Assembly: GCA_905372035.1 (NCBI GenBank) | Contig: CAJPNN010000012.1 | Coordinates: 1 to 32,292 of the forward strand | Length of the DNA stretch: 32,292 nucleotides | Origin: Bacillota bacterium | Lineage (GTDB): Bacteria; Bacillota; Clostridia; Peptostreptococcales; Anaerovoracaceae | Direction of reading: 5' to 3' | Shown here: piece by piece, positions 8,956 to 17,813 of the stretch | Layout of the letters: each line of letters opens with the position of its first letter | How positions within the stretch are numbered: position 1 is the first letter of the stretch | Notes under the pieces: generated by a model | Told to the model about the DNA's origin: nothing | Seen by the model: only the letters and a program-made list of their open reading frames with translations | Database searches by the model: none | Translations under genes and position numbers: made by a program

Positions 8956-9876
8956 TTATTTTTTCGCTTTTGCACCTACATATTTTCTGCCGCGTTTTTC
9001 ATTTCTCTTAGATAAATCATAATATACAGGGCTTGCTATAAATATTGATGATGCGGTTCCGGCAGCTATTCCGACTAAAAGCGGTACTGTGAATTCTCTT
9101 ATGGTGACTCCTCCAAGAGCAACAACAGGTATTATTATAAGGATTGTAGTTAAAGATGTCATCAGAGATCTCGCCAAAACTTTTTTTACACTGGTATCTA
9201 TCAAATCGGATAATCCCCATTTAAGATTGAGTGAAAGATTTTCTCTTATTCTGTCGAAGACTACAATCGTATCGTTTATTGAATAACCTATCACTGTAAG
9301 AAGTGCGGCTATAAACGGATTATTTACCTGCAAATGGAATAAACCGTAAAATGCTATAAGGAATAAAACATCGTGCAGTATACATATAATCGCCGATATA
9401 CCGAATCGCCATTCAAACCTTATGATTATATATATAAGCATGCATATATCAGCTATTATGATAGCTTTAACAGCATTGTGTTTGAGCATTTTTCCTACTG
9501 ACGGTCCAAAATGTTCAAAAGTCTGAACATCTTTTTTAGTAACACCGAAATCTTTATTGAGCGTTGCTATAACAGATGCCCGCTTTGCGTTGTTCATAGC
9601 CGTAGTAGTTTTGATAACGGCAGATGTATTGTTTTTACCTGCATAGGTTATCGAAGCTTTGATTCCCTCTTTTTTAAGAGATTCTCTTAAGTCTTTTTCA
9701 TCAACATGCTTGTGCATATTTATTTGAAGCAATGTTCCTCCGGTAAAGTCTATTCCGTAATTAAATCCTCTGACTCCTCCGGCTATAAGCCCTATCAGGA
9801 TAAAAGATACGGTAATTATATAGAATATCTTTCTGTTTTTTATGAAGGAAAAGCTATTTTTAATTTCAGTTTTCAA
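8956..9876 (-). CDS. secF: Protein translocase subunit SecF
   Basis: 306 residues with six expected membrane segments: one near the N-terminus, a large extracytoplasmic domain, then five. Signatures include YGIDFTGGTLLQI after the first segment and GYSINDTIVVFDRIREN in the membrane bundle. With SecD it uses the proton or sodium gradient to pull secreted proteins through SecYEG. The start is TTG at 9874-9876, inside the last codons of secD (11-base overlap). AGGAGG sits nine bases before it, within secD coding sequence, which makes this start convincing and implies coupled translation. Confidence 0.95.
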   Translation of the reverse strand: MKTEIKNSFSFIKNRKIFYIITVSFILIGLIAGGVRGFNYGIDFTGGTLLQINMHKHVDEKDLRESLKKEGIKASITYAGKNNTSAVIKTTTAMNNAKRASVIATLNKDFGVTKKDVQTFEHFGPSVGKMLKHNAVKAIIIADICMLIYIIIRFEWRFGISAIICILHDVLFLIAFYGLFHLQVNNPFIAALLTVIGYSINDTIVVFDRIRENLSLNLKWGLSDLIDTSVKKVLARSLMTSLTTILIIIPVVALGGVTIREFTVPLLVGIAAGTASSIFIASPVYYDLSKRNEKRGRKYVGAKAKK

Positions 9877-11146
9877 TTATGTCAGCCTCCTTTACACCAA
9901 ACATTCCGGGAGTTCCGAGTTTACTGTTGGACAGTACCCTGAGGAACACATTTGTGACTACAACGGCCGTAAATACGCTGGCAACTATACCTATCATAAG
10001 CGTAAGTGCGAATCCTTTTACAGGTCCCGTTCCGAGCTGATAGAGAATTATGCTTGCTATCATGGTGGTCACTTGTGAGTCTATAATTGTTGACATCGCG
10101 CGTTTAAATCCCATCTGTGAAGCAACTCTCACCGTCCTTCCTTTTAACAATTCCTCTTTTATCCTTGAGAAAATGATTACATTTGCATCTACCGCCATAC
10201 CTATCGAAACTATCAGACCTGCAATTCCCGGCAGGGTCATAACTCCGCCGAGGGCAACAATAGCCCAAAATTCGATAAGTACATATATCAGAAGAGCAAG
10301 GTTTGCACAAAGACCCATCAGTCTGTAAACTGCGAGCATTAATATTATGAGCAGCACGAATCCTATAACTCCGCCTTTTATACTGTTTGCAAGTGCGTCT
10401 ATTCCAACGTGAGGACCTACCATGTTGGTTTCAATTTCCTTAAGTTCAACAGGAAGTGCACCGCCTCTTATAAGGGCTGAAAGGCTTGTTGCCTGCTCAG
10501 AAGTGAAGTGTCCCGTAATCTCACATTTTCCTCCGGAGATAACGGAGTCAACTCTAGGGTTTGAAATAACCTTATTATCCAATATAATATAAATTGCATC
10601 AGCCGGAATTTTTTGCGGATCTTTTGATACTATGCTTTTGTTCACTATTTTTCTTGTCGCCTCTTCAAATGCGGCTGAGCCTTTGCTGTCAAATTCTAAA
10701 GTTACCGCATATCCGCCTTTTTTTTCATCTCTTCCTACACCGGCATTCTTAACATTACTTCCGTCAAGAACAAGTTTTTGGTCAGCTGTCATAAATTGAA
10801 GCTGTGCCGTTTTACCGATTTGCTTTATAGCTTCGTCAGAATCTTTTGCTCCGGGAAGTTCAACACGTATTCTGTTTTCACCTTCGATAGTAACAACAGG
10901 CTCGGAAAGCCCCATTTCGTTAACTCTCTTTTCGATAACAGCCTGTGTTTGATCCATAAGTTTCTTTAGATCTTCGCCTTTAGCCTTTGTTTTAGCTTCC
11001 ATTACTACATAAACTCCACCCTTGAGGTCAAGTCCAAGTTTCATTTCGTCTTTCAAAGGTTTTAGCGGTCCAAGACCTTTAAGTGTTACGAACCACCCGA
11101 AAACGATGACAATGCAAAGCAATATTGCCAAAACCTTTTTCATCAA
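9866..11146 (-). CDS. secD: Protein translocase subunit SecD
   Basis: 426 residues, near the compact Firmicute SecD length. It has one N-terminal membrane segment, the LGLDLKGGVYVVMEA signature, a P1 extracytoplasmic domain (about 60-240), then a five-helix RND-like membrane bundle with VDANVIIFSRIKEEL. It works with SecF and YajC in membrane export. The start ATG follows GAAGGAGAAAG. A strong hairpin ends yajC transcripts 107 bases upstream, so secD may have its own promoter in the AT-rich gap; a TATAAT hexamer is visible there but without a convincing -35 partner. Confidence 0.95.
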   Translation of the reverse strand: MMKKVLAILLCIVIVFGWFVTLKGLGPLKPLKDEMKLGLDLKGGVYVVMEAKTKAKGEDLKKLMDQTQAVIEKRVNEMGLSEPVVTIEGENRIRVELPGAKDSDEAIKQIGKTAQLQFMTADQKLVLDGSNVKNAGVGRDEKKGGYAVTLEFDSKGSAAFEEATRKIVNKSIVSKDPQKIPADAIYIILDNKVISNPRVDSVISGGKCEITGHFTSEQATSLSALIRGGALPVELKEIETNMVGPHVGIDALANSIKGGVIGFVLLIILMLAVYRLMGLCANLALLIYVLIEFWAIVALGGVMTLPGIAGLIVSIGMAVDANVIIFSRIKEELLKGRTVRVASQMGFKRAMSTIIDSQVTTMIASIILYQLGTGPVKGFALTLMIGIVASVFTAVVVTNVFLRVLSNSKLGTPGMFGVKEADIIEN

Positions 11147-11252
11147 TCTTCTTTCTCCTTCTTAAAAAATAATTATACATCAAAGTATATTTTACTACTT
11201 TTAGAGCGTTTATTCAATTATAAAATCATAAACAAACCGCATTATGAGAAAA

Positions 11253-11296
11253 ATATCCCCAAGATGTAAGGATTATCAAACATTGCTTGGGGATAT
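11253..11296 (-). terminator. Rho-independent terminator after yajC
   Basis: On the minus strand the arms ATATCCCCAAG and CTTGGGGATAT pair perfectly over 11 bp around a 22-base loop, followed at once by TTTTTCTC. It lies 17 bases after the yajC stop and before secD. It should separate, or partly attenuate between, yajC and the secD-rsfS run. Confidence 0.82.
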
Positions 11297-11312
11297 GCAC
11301 ATTCAAATGCTC

Positions 11313-11753
11313 TTATTCGGAAATATTTGCAGGCTCTTCCGGTTCCGTCTCCGCTTCTATTTCCTGCTCACTTTCTTTTTTCTTTATCCTTTTGGGAAGT
11401 GACTTTTTAACTTGAATATCATTTTCCTCTTCATCTTCATATAGCGGCTCTGAATCGGTGATTGAAGAGCTTGTTGTTTCGGATTCCGAAACAACTTTTG
11501 AAACTGCCCACTTCATAATTTCAAATTTAGTCTTGTCGGCACCTACTGAAATTGTTACGGTTTCTTCTTTCACTTTCATAACTTTACCGCATATACCGCC
11601 TATAGTAACGATTTCGTCCCCCACCTTAAGAGCGTTTCTCATTGCCGTTACCGCCTTTTCCTTTTTCTTCTGAGGTCTGATTAAAAGAAAATAGAAAATT
11701 ACAATCAGCGCCAACAAAGGCCATAAAGTGGCCAATCCTTTCATTCCGTTCAT
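11313..11753 (-). CDS. yajC: Preprotein translocase subunit YajC with acidic C-terminal tail
   Basis: 146 residues. The YajC core spans about 1-92: one membrane segment (LATLWPLLALIVIFYFLLI), the RPQKKKEK motif after it, then a small beta domain with VGDEIVTIGGICGKV. YajC binds SecDF and supports export. The last 50 residues are extra and unusually charged, with acidic clusters (YEDEEEND), a lysine-rich patch, then many Glu and Pro residues; such tails vary between species. AAGGAGG precedes the ATG. A good promoter lies upstream at 11787-11815. Confidence 0.93.
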   Translation of the reverse strand: MNGMKGLATLWPLLALIVIFYFLLIRPQKKKEKAVTAMRNALKVGDEIVTIGGICGKVMKVKEETVTISVGADKTKFEIMKWAVSKVVSESETTSSSITDSEPLYEDEEENDIQVKKSLPKRIKKKESEQEIEAETEPEEPANISE

Positions 11754-11786
11754 TTAACTTCCTCCTTGTAGTAAATCAGTAATAGA

Positions 11787-11815
11787 ATTATATAGTATTT
11801 ATACCTGCATTGCAA
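11787..11815 (-). promoter_or_regulatory. Promoter of yajC, sigma-A type
   Basis: On the minus strand TTGCAA (11810-11815), a 17-base spacer and a perfect TATAAT (11787-11792) lie about 35 bases before the yajC start. This is pattern-based; no transcription data are available. Confidence 0.7.
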
Positions 11816-11953
11816 CAGTTCGTTGACATTCACTGCCATGTTTGAAAGTAATAAAAATACACAAGTTTAATAATCACATGAAGCCACTGTAAATGAAATG
11901 CATTCGGTATGGTCTGAACATGATTCTTGTGCATTGTGTTGCAGTATTTGTTA

Positions 11954-12038
11954 TGGTGCCGATGGCCGGACTCGAACCGGCACGGTAGAAACCGCCGCAT
12001 TTTGAGTGCGGTGCGTCTGCCAATTCCGCCACATCGGC
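11954..12038 (-). tRNA. tRNA-Leu, anticodon CAA
   Basis: 85 bases including an encoded CCA end. The acceptor arms GCCGATG and CATCGGC pair fully, and the discriminator base is A as expected for leucine. The D arm contains GGAATTGGCAGACGC. The anticodon stem CCGCA/TGCGG holds the loop CTCAAAA, giving anticodon CAA for UUG codons. A class II variable arm follows, and the T arm has GGTTCGAGTCC. It is a single transcription unit with its own promoter. Confidence 0.96.
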
Positions 12039-12048
12039 ACATACGTAT

Positions 12049-12077
12049 ATTTTAGCATAAGAGATATGCCATAGCAA
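12049..12077 (-). promoter_or_regulatory. Promoter of tRNA-Leu(CAA)
   Basis: Minus strand: TTGCTA (12072-12077), 17-base spacer, TAAAAT (12049-12054) preceded by TGC, an extended -10 element. The -10 ends 11 bases before the tRNA 5' end, so transcription would start almost at the mature end. Confidence 0.72.
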
Positions 12078-12106
12078 GAAAAAAATTTGTATCATATCTG
12101 AAAATT

Positions 12107-13321
12107 TCAGTGTTTTTGTTTATATGAAGATAAGAAATTTTCAAGCTTATTTGCAGCTTTTTTCAAATCTTCTATCCTCGGAAGATATACTATTCTGAAA
12201 TGATCGGGTTCGGGATAGTTGAATCCTCTCCCGTGAACGAGCAAAACTCGTTTTTCTCTAAGAAAATCAAGTACGAACTTTTCATCGTCGACTATATCAA
12301 ATTTTTTAATATCAATTTTAGGAAAAATGTAAAATGCCGCTTTCGGTTTTACTACAGATATTCCTGGAATGTCGGAAAGTACTTTATATATATATTCTCT
12401 CTGTTCATATATACGCCCTCCCGGAAGTAAGAGTTCATCCGCACTCTGAACTCCGCCTATGGCAGTCTGGATAATAGATTGTGCGGGAACATTAGCACAA
12501 AGTCTCATAGAAGACAGCATGTTCAAACCTTCTATATACCCTTGTACATGTTTTTTTTCGCCGCTAAGGCACATCCAACCGCTTCTGAACCCTGCAACTC
12601 TATGGGATTTGGAAAGTCCGTTAAACGTTACACAAAAAATATCCGGACAAAGTGAAGCTATCGACACATGCTTTTCATCATCCATAACAAGTCTGTCATA
12701 AATTTCATCTGCAAATATTATAAGGTCGTTTTCTCTCGCAATTTTAACTATGCCCGACAACAAATCTTTGCTATACAGCGCTCCCGTAGGGTTATTGGGA
12801 TTTATTATTACTATTGCTTTTGTTTTGGGAGTTATTTTAGCTTTTATGTCCTCAAGATCAGGAAACCAATCCTGATTTTCATCACATATATAGTGAACGG
12901 CTTTTCCTCCTGCCAACGTTGCCGCAGCCGTCCATAAAGGATAATCGGGTGACGGTATTAAAATTTCATCGCCGTTATTCAAAAGACCTTGCATCGCCAT
13001 AACTATAAGCTCACTGACTCCGTTTCCCGTATATATATCGTCAAGTCCTACATTATCGATATTTTTAAGTTGACAATATTGCATTATAGCTTTTCTTGCC
13101 GAAAAAATCCCCTTTGAATCCGAATAACCCTCAGAATTTCTTATATTAAGTTTTATATCATCTATTATCTCTTCCGGTGCATCAAAATCAAAAGGCGCAG
13201 GATTTCCTACATTTAATTTAAGAATTTTTTGTCCCTGCTTTATCATTTTGTCGGCTGCATCTACAACAGGCCCCCGTATGTCATAGCAAACGTTGTTTAA
13301 TTTATCTGTTTTCTCAAACAT
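12107..13321 (-). CDS. alaA: Alanine/pyruvate aminotransferase AlaA (aminotransferase class I/II)
   Basis: 404 residues from the ATG at 13319-13321, against 405 for E. coli AlaA, and alignable over the full length from memory: NVCYDIRGPV near the start, LKLNVGNPAPF, IYTGNGVSELIV, INPNNPTGALYS, ADEIYDR, the PLP-lysine region GLSKSHRVAGFRSGW, and DHFRIVYLPR near the end. It transfers amino groups between glutamate and pyruvate using PLP in the cytoplasm. The chosen ATG overlaps the last codons of nhaC and is closest to the AlaA family start. In-frame TTG and GTG codons just upstream, nearer to a GAGGAG site, are alternatives adding two to five residues. Confidence 0.92.
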   Translation of the reverse strand: MFEKTDKLNNVCYDIRGPVVDAADKMIKQGQKILKLNVGNPAPFDFDAPEEIIDDIKLNIRNSEGYSDSKGIFSARKAIMQYCQLKNIDNVGLDDIYTGNGVSELIVMAMQGLLNNGDEILIPSPDYPLWTAAATLAGGKAVHYICDENQDWFPDLEDIKAKITPKTKAIVIINPNNPTGALYSKDLLSGIVKIARENDLIIFADEIYDRLVMDDEKHVSIASLCPDIFCVTFNGLSKSHRVAGFRSGWMCLSGEKKHVQGYIEGLNMLSSMRLCANVPAQSIIQTAIGGVQSADELLLPGGRIYEQREYIYKVLSDIPGISVVKPKAAFYIFPKIDIKKFDIVDDEKFVLDFLREKRVLLVHGRGFNYPEPDHFRIVYLPRIEDLKKAANKLENFLSSYKQKH

Positions 13322-14744
13322 TCTCAAATCGATCACTCTCCTCGTCGTATCTTACTACTATACCGAAAAACGCCAAAATTGCAACAGTGACAGGCATAAG
13401 TAAATTAAAGAAGGCATATGGAGCATAGCTCAGCGTAGCTACTCCGAGTACACCCGATATATAAACTCCGCATGTATTATAGGGTATCAAGACACTTGTT
13501 ACGGTACCGGCACTTTCAAGTGCGTTTGAAAGTGTTTCAGGTGCAAGTCCCATTTTCTTGTAACTTTTCTCATACATTCTACCGGGGACAACCAGTGAAA
13601 TATATTGTTCCGGCATAGTTGCGTTGCTTGCTATGCACGTTGCCTGAGTAAGGTTTATTAAACCGAACGGTGTTTTTACAAGTTTCAAAAGTTTATTTAC
13701 TATAGCCTCAAGCTGTTTTGTTTCCTCTACAATTCCTCCGAACATCATAGCTATTATAGTAAGAGCTATAGACGGCATCATGCTCATAAGACCGCCTTTT
13801 GAAAGGAGCAGGTCAAGTTCTTTATTGCCGGTATTTGATATTACACCCGAGTAGGCGGCTTCTAAAAGTTCCGAAATGCTCGTATCCTGAAAAAACGGCA
13901 TAAGAATTCCTGCGGAAATTACCCCTAAAGTTATTCCCGGCATAGCGGGAACTTTTAATGCTATTGCGAGTATGACTATAATTGGAGGTATAAAGAGAAC
14001 AGGATTTACCGTATATGCATTTGATATTCCGTCAATCAAAGTATTGATCGAATCTATCTGTCCACTACCTGCATCACTGTATTTAAATCCTAAAATCAGA
14101 TACAGAACAATGCAAATCAAATATGTTATTATCGTAGGTTTCATCATAAATTTTATATGTGTAAAAACATCGGTCCCCGCCATGGCAGGTGCGAGATTTG
14201 TGGTTTCCGACAAAGGAGACATTTTGTCTCCGAAGTATGCTCCCGATATTATAGCACCGCATGCAACGGGCGCAGGGATTCCGAGACCGCTTGCTATTCC
14301 TACCAAAGCAATTCCCATAGTCCCTACGGTTCCCCAGCTTGTACCTGTAGCAAGCGACGTTATTGAACATATGAGAATAGCACATACGAGAAATGCCGAC
14401 GGAGAAATAATTTTAAGTCCGAAATATATCATGGTAGGAACAACGCCGGAAACTATCCAGACGCCTACCAGTATACCTATTATTGCAAGTATTATTATCG
14501 CCTGCATAGCTCTGGAAATCCCGCTTATCATCGCCTCTTCAACTTCTATCCACGTATATCCGAGCCTGAGTGCCATAAGAGAAGCGAACATCACGCCGAG
14601 CATCATAGGAATGTGAGGACTTGCCTTGAAGACTTTTATACCTATCACCATCACAAGAACTAAAACTGCAAAAGTAAGAATTGCTTCAAATATATTGGGT
14701 ATTCTATGCTCTTTCTCTTTTTTAATAAAATTTAGTATAAACAC
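13314..14744 (-). CDS. nhaC: NhaC-family sodium/proton antiporter
   Basis: 476 residues, very hydrophobic, with about 11-12 membrane segments. NhaC-type features include TSWGTVGTMGIALVGI and GAIISGAYFGDKMSPLSETTNLAPA, which carries the conserved membrane aspartate and serine-rich stretch. The family swaps Na+ for H+; some members swap malate and lactate or amino acids, so the exact substrate is open. The start is GTG because a stop codon directly precedes it in frame; the ribosome site is weak. It overlaps alaA by 8 bases, so the two probably form one transcript. Confidence 0.9.
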   Translation of the reverse strand: MFILNFIKKEKEHRIPNIFEAILTFAVLVLVMVIGIKVFKASPHIPMMLGVMFASLMALRLGYTWIEVEEAMISGISRAMQAIIILAIIGILVGVWIVSGVVPTMIYFGLKIISPSAFLVCAILICSITSLATGTSWGTVGTMGIALVGIASGLGIPAPVACGAIISGAYFGDKMSPLSETTNLAPAMAGTDVFTHIKFMMKPTIITYLICIVLYLILGFKYSDAGSGQIDSINTLIDGISNAYTVNPVLFIPPIIVILAIALKVPAMPGITLGVISAGILMPFFQDTSISELLEAAYSGVISNTGNKELDLLLSKGGLMSMMPSIALTIIAMMFGGIVEETKQLEAIVNKLLKLVKTPFGLINLTQATCIASNATMPEQYISLVVPGRMYEKSYKKMGLAPETLSNALESAGTVTSVLIPYNTCGVYISGVLGVATLSYAPYAFFNLLMPVTVAILAFFGIVVRYDEESDRFENV

Positions 14745-14876
14745 TCATTATCACATCACTTTCTCTTAAGTTAATATTTATTATTCAAAAATTTTTACCT
14801 TTTAAATATATTTTCATCTTTATTATGACTTTACGACATTCAATTAGTGAGAATTAGGATAATAAAGAAATCAAAA

Positions 14877-14901
14877 CCCGTACGGAACTTGTCCACACGG
14901 G
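14877..14901 (-). terminator. Terminator after tRNA-Leu(GAG)
   Basis: On the minus strand CCCGT and ACGGG form the outer stem, then two G-T wobbles, then GGA/TCC, around a five-base loop, followed by TTTTGATTTCTTT. It starts 12 bases after the tRNA CCA end. Confidence 0.8.
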
Positions 14902-14913
14902 CATTAAAACTGT

Positions 14914-14997
14914 TGGTGCGGTTGAAGGGACTTGAACCCCCACGGTGTTACCCATACGGCCCTCAACCGTACGCGTCTGCCATTCCGCCACAACCGC
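14914..14997 (-). tRNA. tRNA-Leu, anticodon GAG
   Basis: 84 bases with an encoded CCA end. The acceptor arms GCGGTTG and CAACCGC pair fully, with discriminator A. The anticodon stem TACGG/CCGTA holds the loop TTGAGGG, giving GAG, which reads CUC and CUU codons. A long class II variable arm (TGGGTAACACCGT) and the T loop in GGTTCAAGTCC follow. It is flanked by its own promoter and terminator. Confidence 0.96.
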
Positions 14998-15018
14998 AAG
15001 TTATAAATCACAAGTAAT

Positions 15019-15047
15019 AATATAACAGCGGCAATTTATTTTGTCAA
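15019..15047 (-). promoter_or_regulatory. Promoter of tRNA-Leu(GAG)
   Basis: Minus strand: consensus TTGACA (15042-15047), 17-base spacer, TATATT (15019-15024), ending 21 bases before the tRNA 5' end. Confidence 0.8.
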
Positions 15048-15081
15048 GATATGCATACTTTGTTTTATCAAATTTTCCTAA

Positions 15082-15423
15082 TCAGCCCGGAGGCCAAGTC
15101 ATTTTTCTTTTTCCGAGCAAATGAAAATGCAGGTGTTTAACGGACTGTTGACCGTCTTCTCCGACGTTGGAAACAACCCTATACCCGTTGTCTATTCCTT
15201 CTTCTTTTGCGATAATCTTCGCTTTTCCCAAGATATGACCTACGACATCCTCATCTTCCGGTGAAAGCGTGTCGACAGATTCTATATGTCTTTTAGGAAT
15301 CAGCAGTACATGAACGGGTGCCTGAGGATCAAGATCTTTAAAGGCAATAAATTTATCATCTTCATATACGATTGTTGCCGGAATTTCTTTTTCCGCTATT
15401 TTACAAAAAATACAATCACTCAT
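15082..15423 (-). CDS. HIT-family purine nucleotide phosphoramidase (HINT-like)
   Basis: 113 residues, the standard HINT length. The catalytic triad motif HLHFHLLG is near the C-terminus, and MSDCIFCKI at the N-terminus gives the two cysteines that join histidines in the structural zinc site. The family hydrolyses AMP-lysine or AMP-N phosphoramidates and aminoacyl adenylates. AAGGAG lies a few bases before the ATG. The gene stands alone between mtaB and tRNA-Leu. In many Clostridia the HIT gene follows mtaB, so its place here fits the heat-shock cluster order. Confidence 0.94.
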   Translation of the reverse strand: MSDCIFCKIAEKEIPATIVYEDDKFIAFKDLDPQAPVHVLLIPKRHIESVDTLSPEDEDVVGHILGKAKIIAKEEGIDNGYRVVSNVGEDGQQSVKHLHFHLLGKRKMTWPPG

Positions 15424-15561
15424 AACAGTTCTCCTTTCATACTACATATGTCAATTATACTTTCTTAGGTATAAGTACTATGATCATCGCTTAAACATTT
15501 TAAATCTATAAATATTGATTACCGCCCCATTATCTTAATTATATTAATTTTATTAAAAAAA

Positions 15562-16953
15562 TTATATTTCACACTCAAGGCCGTCTTCCGTTTCACATAT
15601 GCCCCGTGCAGTTATAAATCTGTTGATTAAATTATCCGTTCCTAAACCTTTACTGTCCAAAGATGATTTATTTATGTAACATCTCACGTAATTATCCGAA
15701 TAGCCTCTAAAGCAGTCTATATCTTCAATATATTCTTCTATAAGTATATTAAGATTGCTTCCTATAAGCTTATTTCTGAAAATATGCTCCTGCTTGTCGG
15801 CAATACCTAAAAGTTTTTTTACTCTGTCGGATTTTATGGAACTGTTAACTTGATCTTTCATTTTTGCCGCTAAAGTACCTTGTCTTATCGAATAAGGGAA
15901 TATATGGCAGTGACTGAAATTTACATTTTCAACTATGTTTACAGTGTCCGTAAAGTCCTCTTCGCTTTCTCCCGGAAACCCCACTATTATGTCGGTAGTT
16001 ATTCCGTAATTCGGATCAAAATCTCTCAGCACACTGACTATTTCCATATATTTTTTTCTGTCATAATGTCTTTTCATAGACTTTAATACTTTGTCACTTC
16101 CACTTTGAATTGACAGATGCAAATGATGACAGAGTTTACTGATTCCAAACAAGCCCTTTACATATTCAGCATTTACGACGGTGGGTTCAAGACTTGAAAG
16201 TCTTATTCTAAAATCGTTTTCAATTCTGTCAATTTTCTTCAAAAGACCCAAGATACCTTTTTCGTCATTATCCGTTTCGGAAAATCCGTCTTCACATCCA
16301 TAAAGAGCGGTGTTTATTCCCGTTAATACTATTTCTTTAAATCCTTCTTTGAGAAGCACCTCTATTTCACTCAAAATGCTTTTAACGGATCGGCTTCTTA
16401 TGTTACCTCTTGCATATGGAATTATACAATAACTGCAGAACTGATTGCAACCTTCCTGAATTTTTATATATGCACGGGTGCGATTTTCCATAGAGGATAT
16501 TGATCCGGTATCGACAAACTCTTTAAGTTCGGAAAAGTCTTTTACATAGCAAAGAGGTTTTTCAGCAGTTAAAGATTCATTATCATCTATTGACATATCG
16601 ATTTTTTCTTCTACGAACTTATAAAGGTTGAGTTTTTCATTTGTTCCCGCAATTATATCGACTCCTTGTATGGCTGCGACCTCTTCCGGAGAAACTTGTG
16701 CATAACAACCTACGACACAGGTAATGCTCTCAGGATTTATTCTTTTTACACGCCTGATATATTGCCTCGATTTTCTGTCCGACAGCTTTGTCACCGTGCA
16801 TGTGTTTATAACGTAAACATCGGCGAAGTCTTCTTCGCCGGCAACCGTATATCCCTCTTTTTTGAAAGATTCCAAAATAGCTTCGCTTTCATATCGATTA
16901 ACTTTACATCCGAACGTTTTTATCGCAACGATCGGTTGTCTTTTTTTATCCAT
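15562..16953 (-). CDS. mtaB: tRNA t6A37 methylthiotransferase MtaB
   Basis: 463 residues from the ATG at 16951-16953, chosen because GGAG stands six bases before it; another in-frame ATG lies four codons upstream without a ribosome site. The MTTase domain has C16, C52 and C83 for the auxiliary iron-sulfur cluster (KTFGCKVN, NTCTVT, VVGCYAQ). The radical SAM motif is C169-x3-C173-x2-C176 in EGCNQFCSYCIIPYARG. A TRAM-like domain ends the protein. It converts t6A at tRNA position 37 to ms2t6A. KVNRYE after the first cysteine and the position after rsmE favour MtaB over MiaB or RimO. Confidence 0.93.
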   Translation of the reverse strand: MDKKRQPIVAIKTFGCKVNRYESEAILESFKKEGYTVAGEEDFADVYVINTCTVTKLSDRKSRQYIRRVKRINPESITCVVGCYAQVSPEEVAAIQGVDIIAGTNEKLNLYKFVEEKIDMSIDDNESLTAEKPLCYVKDFSELKEFVDTGSISSMENRTRAYIKIQEGCNQFCSYCIIPYARGNIRSRSVKSILSEIEVLLKEGFKEIVLTGINTALYGCEDGFSETDNDEKGILGLLKKIDRIENDFRIRLSSLEPTVVNAEYVKGLFGISKLCHHLHLSIQSGSDKVLKSMKRHYDRKKYMEIVSVLRDFDPNYGITTDIIVGFPGESEEDFTDTVNIVENVNFSHCHIFPYSIRQGTLAAKMKDQVNSSIKSDRVKKLLGIADKQEHIFRNKLIGSNLNILIEEYIEDIDCFRGYSDNYVRCYINKSSLDSKGLGTDNLINRFITARGICETEDGLECEI

Positions 16954-17072
16954 ATAAATCTCCATTTTTATCTATTTTAAGAATATATGATCAAGTATGA
17001 TTTTTATATATATTACAATTTGACATTATCGCTTTTCACCTGTAAAGAAAAATCCGCCTACGCTAAAGTACG

Positions 17073-17813
17073 TCAGTCAAGTTCAAATTCATACATTATC
17101 ATGGACAAAGCTACAAACCCTGCGGTTTCAGTTCTTAATATCGTTTTTCCCAAATTTACCGAAAGCACGCCTATATCTGAAAGTATTTTTGCTTCTCTTT
17201 CCGAAAATCCTCCTTCAGGACCTATGATCAGGGCAATATTTGAAGGCTTTTGTTTAAGATTTTTCATTAAATTTTTAACAGTAAAACTTTCCTGATTTTC
17301 ATATGGAAATACAACCAGATCAAATTCATCCAAATACTTTATCATAGAATCGAAATTTACAGGATCCGTAACGACAGGAATAATTCCTCTCCTGCATTGC
17401 CCCGATGCCTCCTGTGAGATTTTGTTCCAACGTTCAATTTTCTTTGAAAAGTTTCCTTTATCCACAACCACAGTTCTATCCATAAAAACAGGCACTATTT
17501 TCATTATTCCTATCTCAACGTTCTTTTGTACAATCAACTCCATCTTCCCCTGTTTAGGGATGCCTTGGAACAGAGTGACTTTTGTAGAAGGCTCTTTTGC
17601 AAATTTTTGCTTATCCAAAATTTTGCAAGTTATTTCAGTTGACATAATTTTAATTATTTCTACTTGGTAATCAAAATCGGAAGAATCGCTTATTATTAAC
17701 ATGTCTCCGATTCCAAGCCTTAAAACCTTACTTATATGATTTATATCGGTAAGGTTTTTGATGAGTATTTCGCTTTCACCTACATATTCTTTATCTACAA
17801 AAAATTTACTCAT
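17073..17813 (-). CDS. rsmE: 16S rRNA (uracil-1498-N3)-methyltransferase RsmE
   Basis: 246 residues from the ATG at 17811-17813, which overlaps the prmA stop in an ATGA junction with AAGGGA upstream. A longer in-frame start exists 12 codons earlier but would lie deep in prmA and lacks a ribosome site. An N-terminal PUA-like domain is followed by a SPOUT methyltransferase with the knot signatures IGPEGGFSEREAK and LGKTILRTETAG. It methylates U1498 in helix 44 of 16S rRNA. The prmA-rsmE pair behind dnaJ is a common Firmicute arrangement. Confidence 0.95.
   Translation of the reverse strand: MSKFFVDKEYVGESEILIKNLTDINHISKVLRLGIGDMLIISDSSDFDYQVEIIKIMSTEITCKILDKQKFAKEPSTKVTLFQGIPKQGKMELIVQKNVEIGIMKIVPVFMDRTVVVDKGNFSKKIERWNKISQEASGQCRRGIIPVVTDPVNFDSMIKYLDEFDLVVFPYENQESFTVKNLMKNLKQKPSNIALIIGPEGGFSEREAKILSDIGVLSVNLGKTILRTETAGFVALSMIMYEFELD

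Noticed and set aside
9000..9300. Short plus- and minus-strand frames inside secF
   Set aside because: They lack ribosome sites and overlap a conserved membrane protein in other frames.
13972..14616. A 214-codon open frame on the plus strand opposite nhaC
   Set aside because: It mirrors the hydrophobic codons of nhaC, has no ribosome site and no recognisable domain; the minus-strand gene explains the openness.
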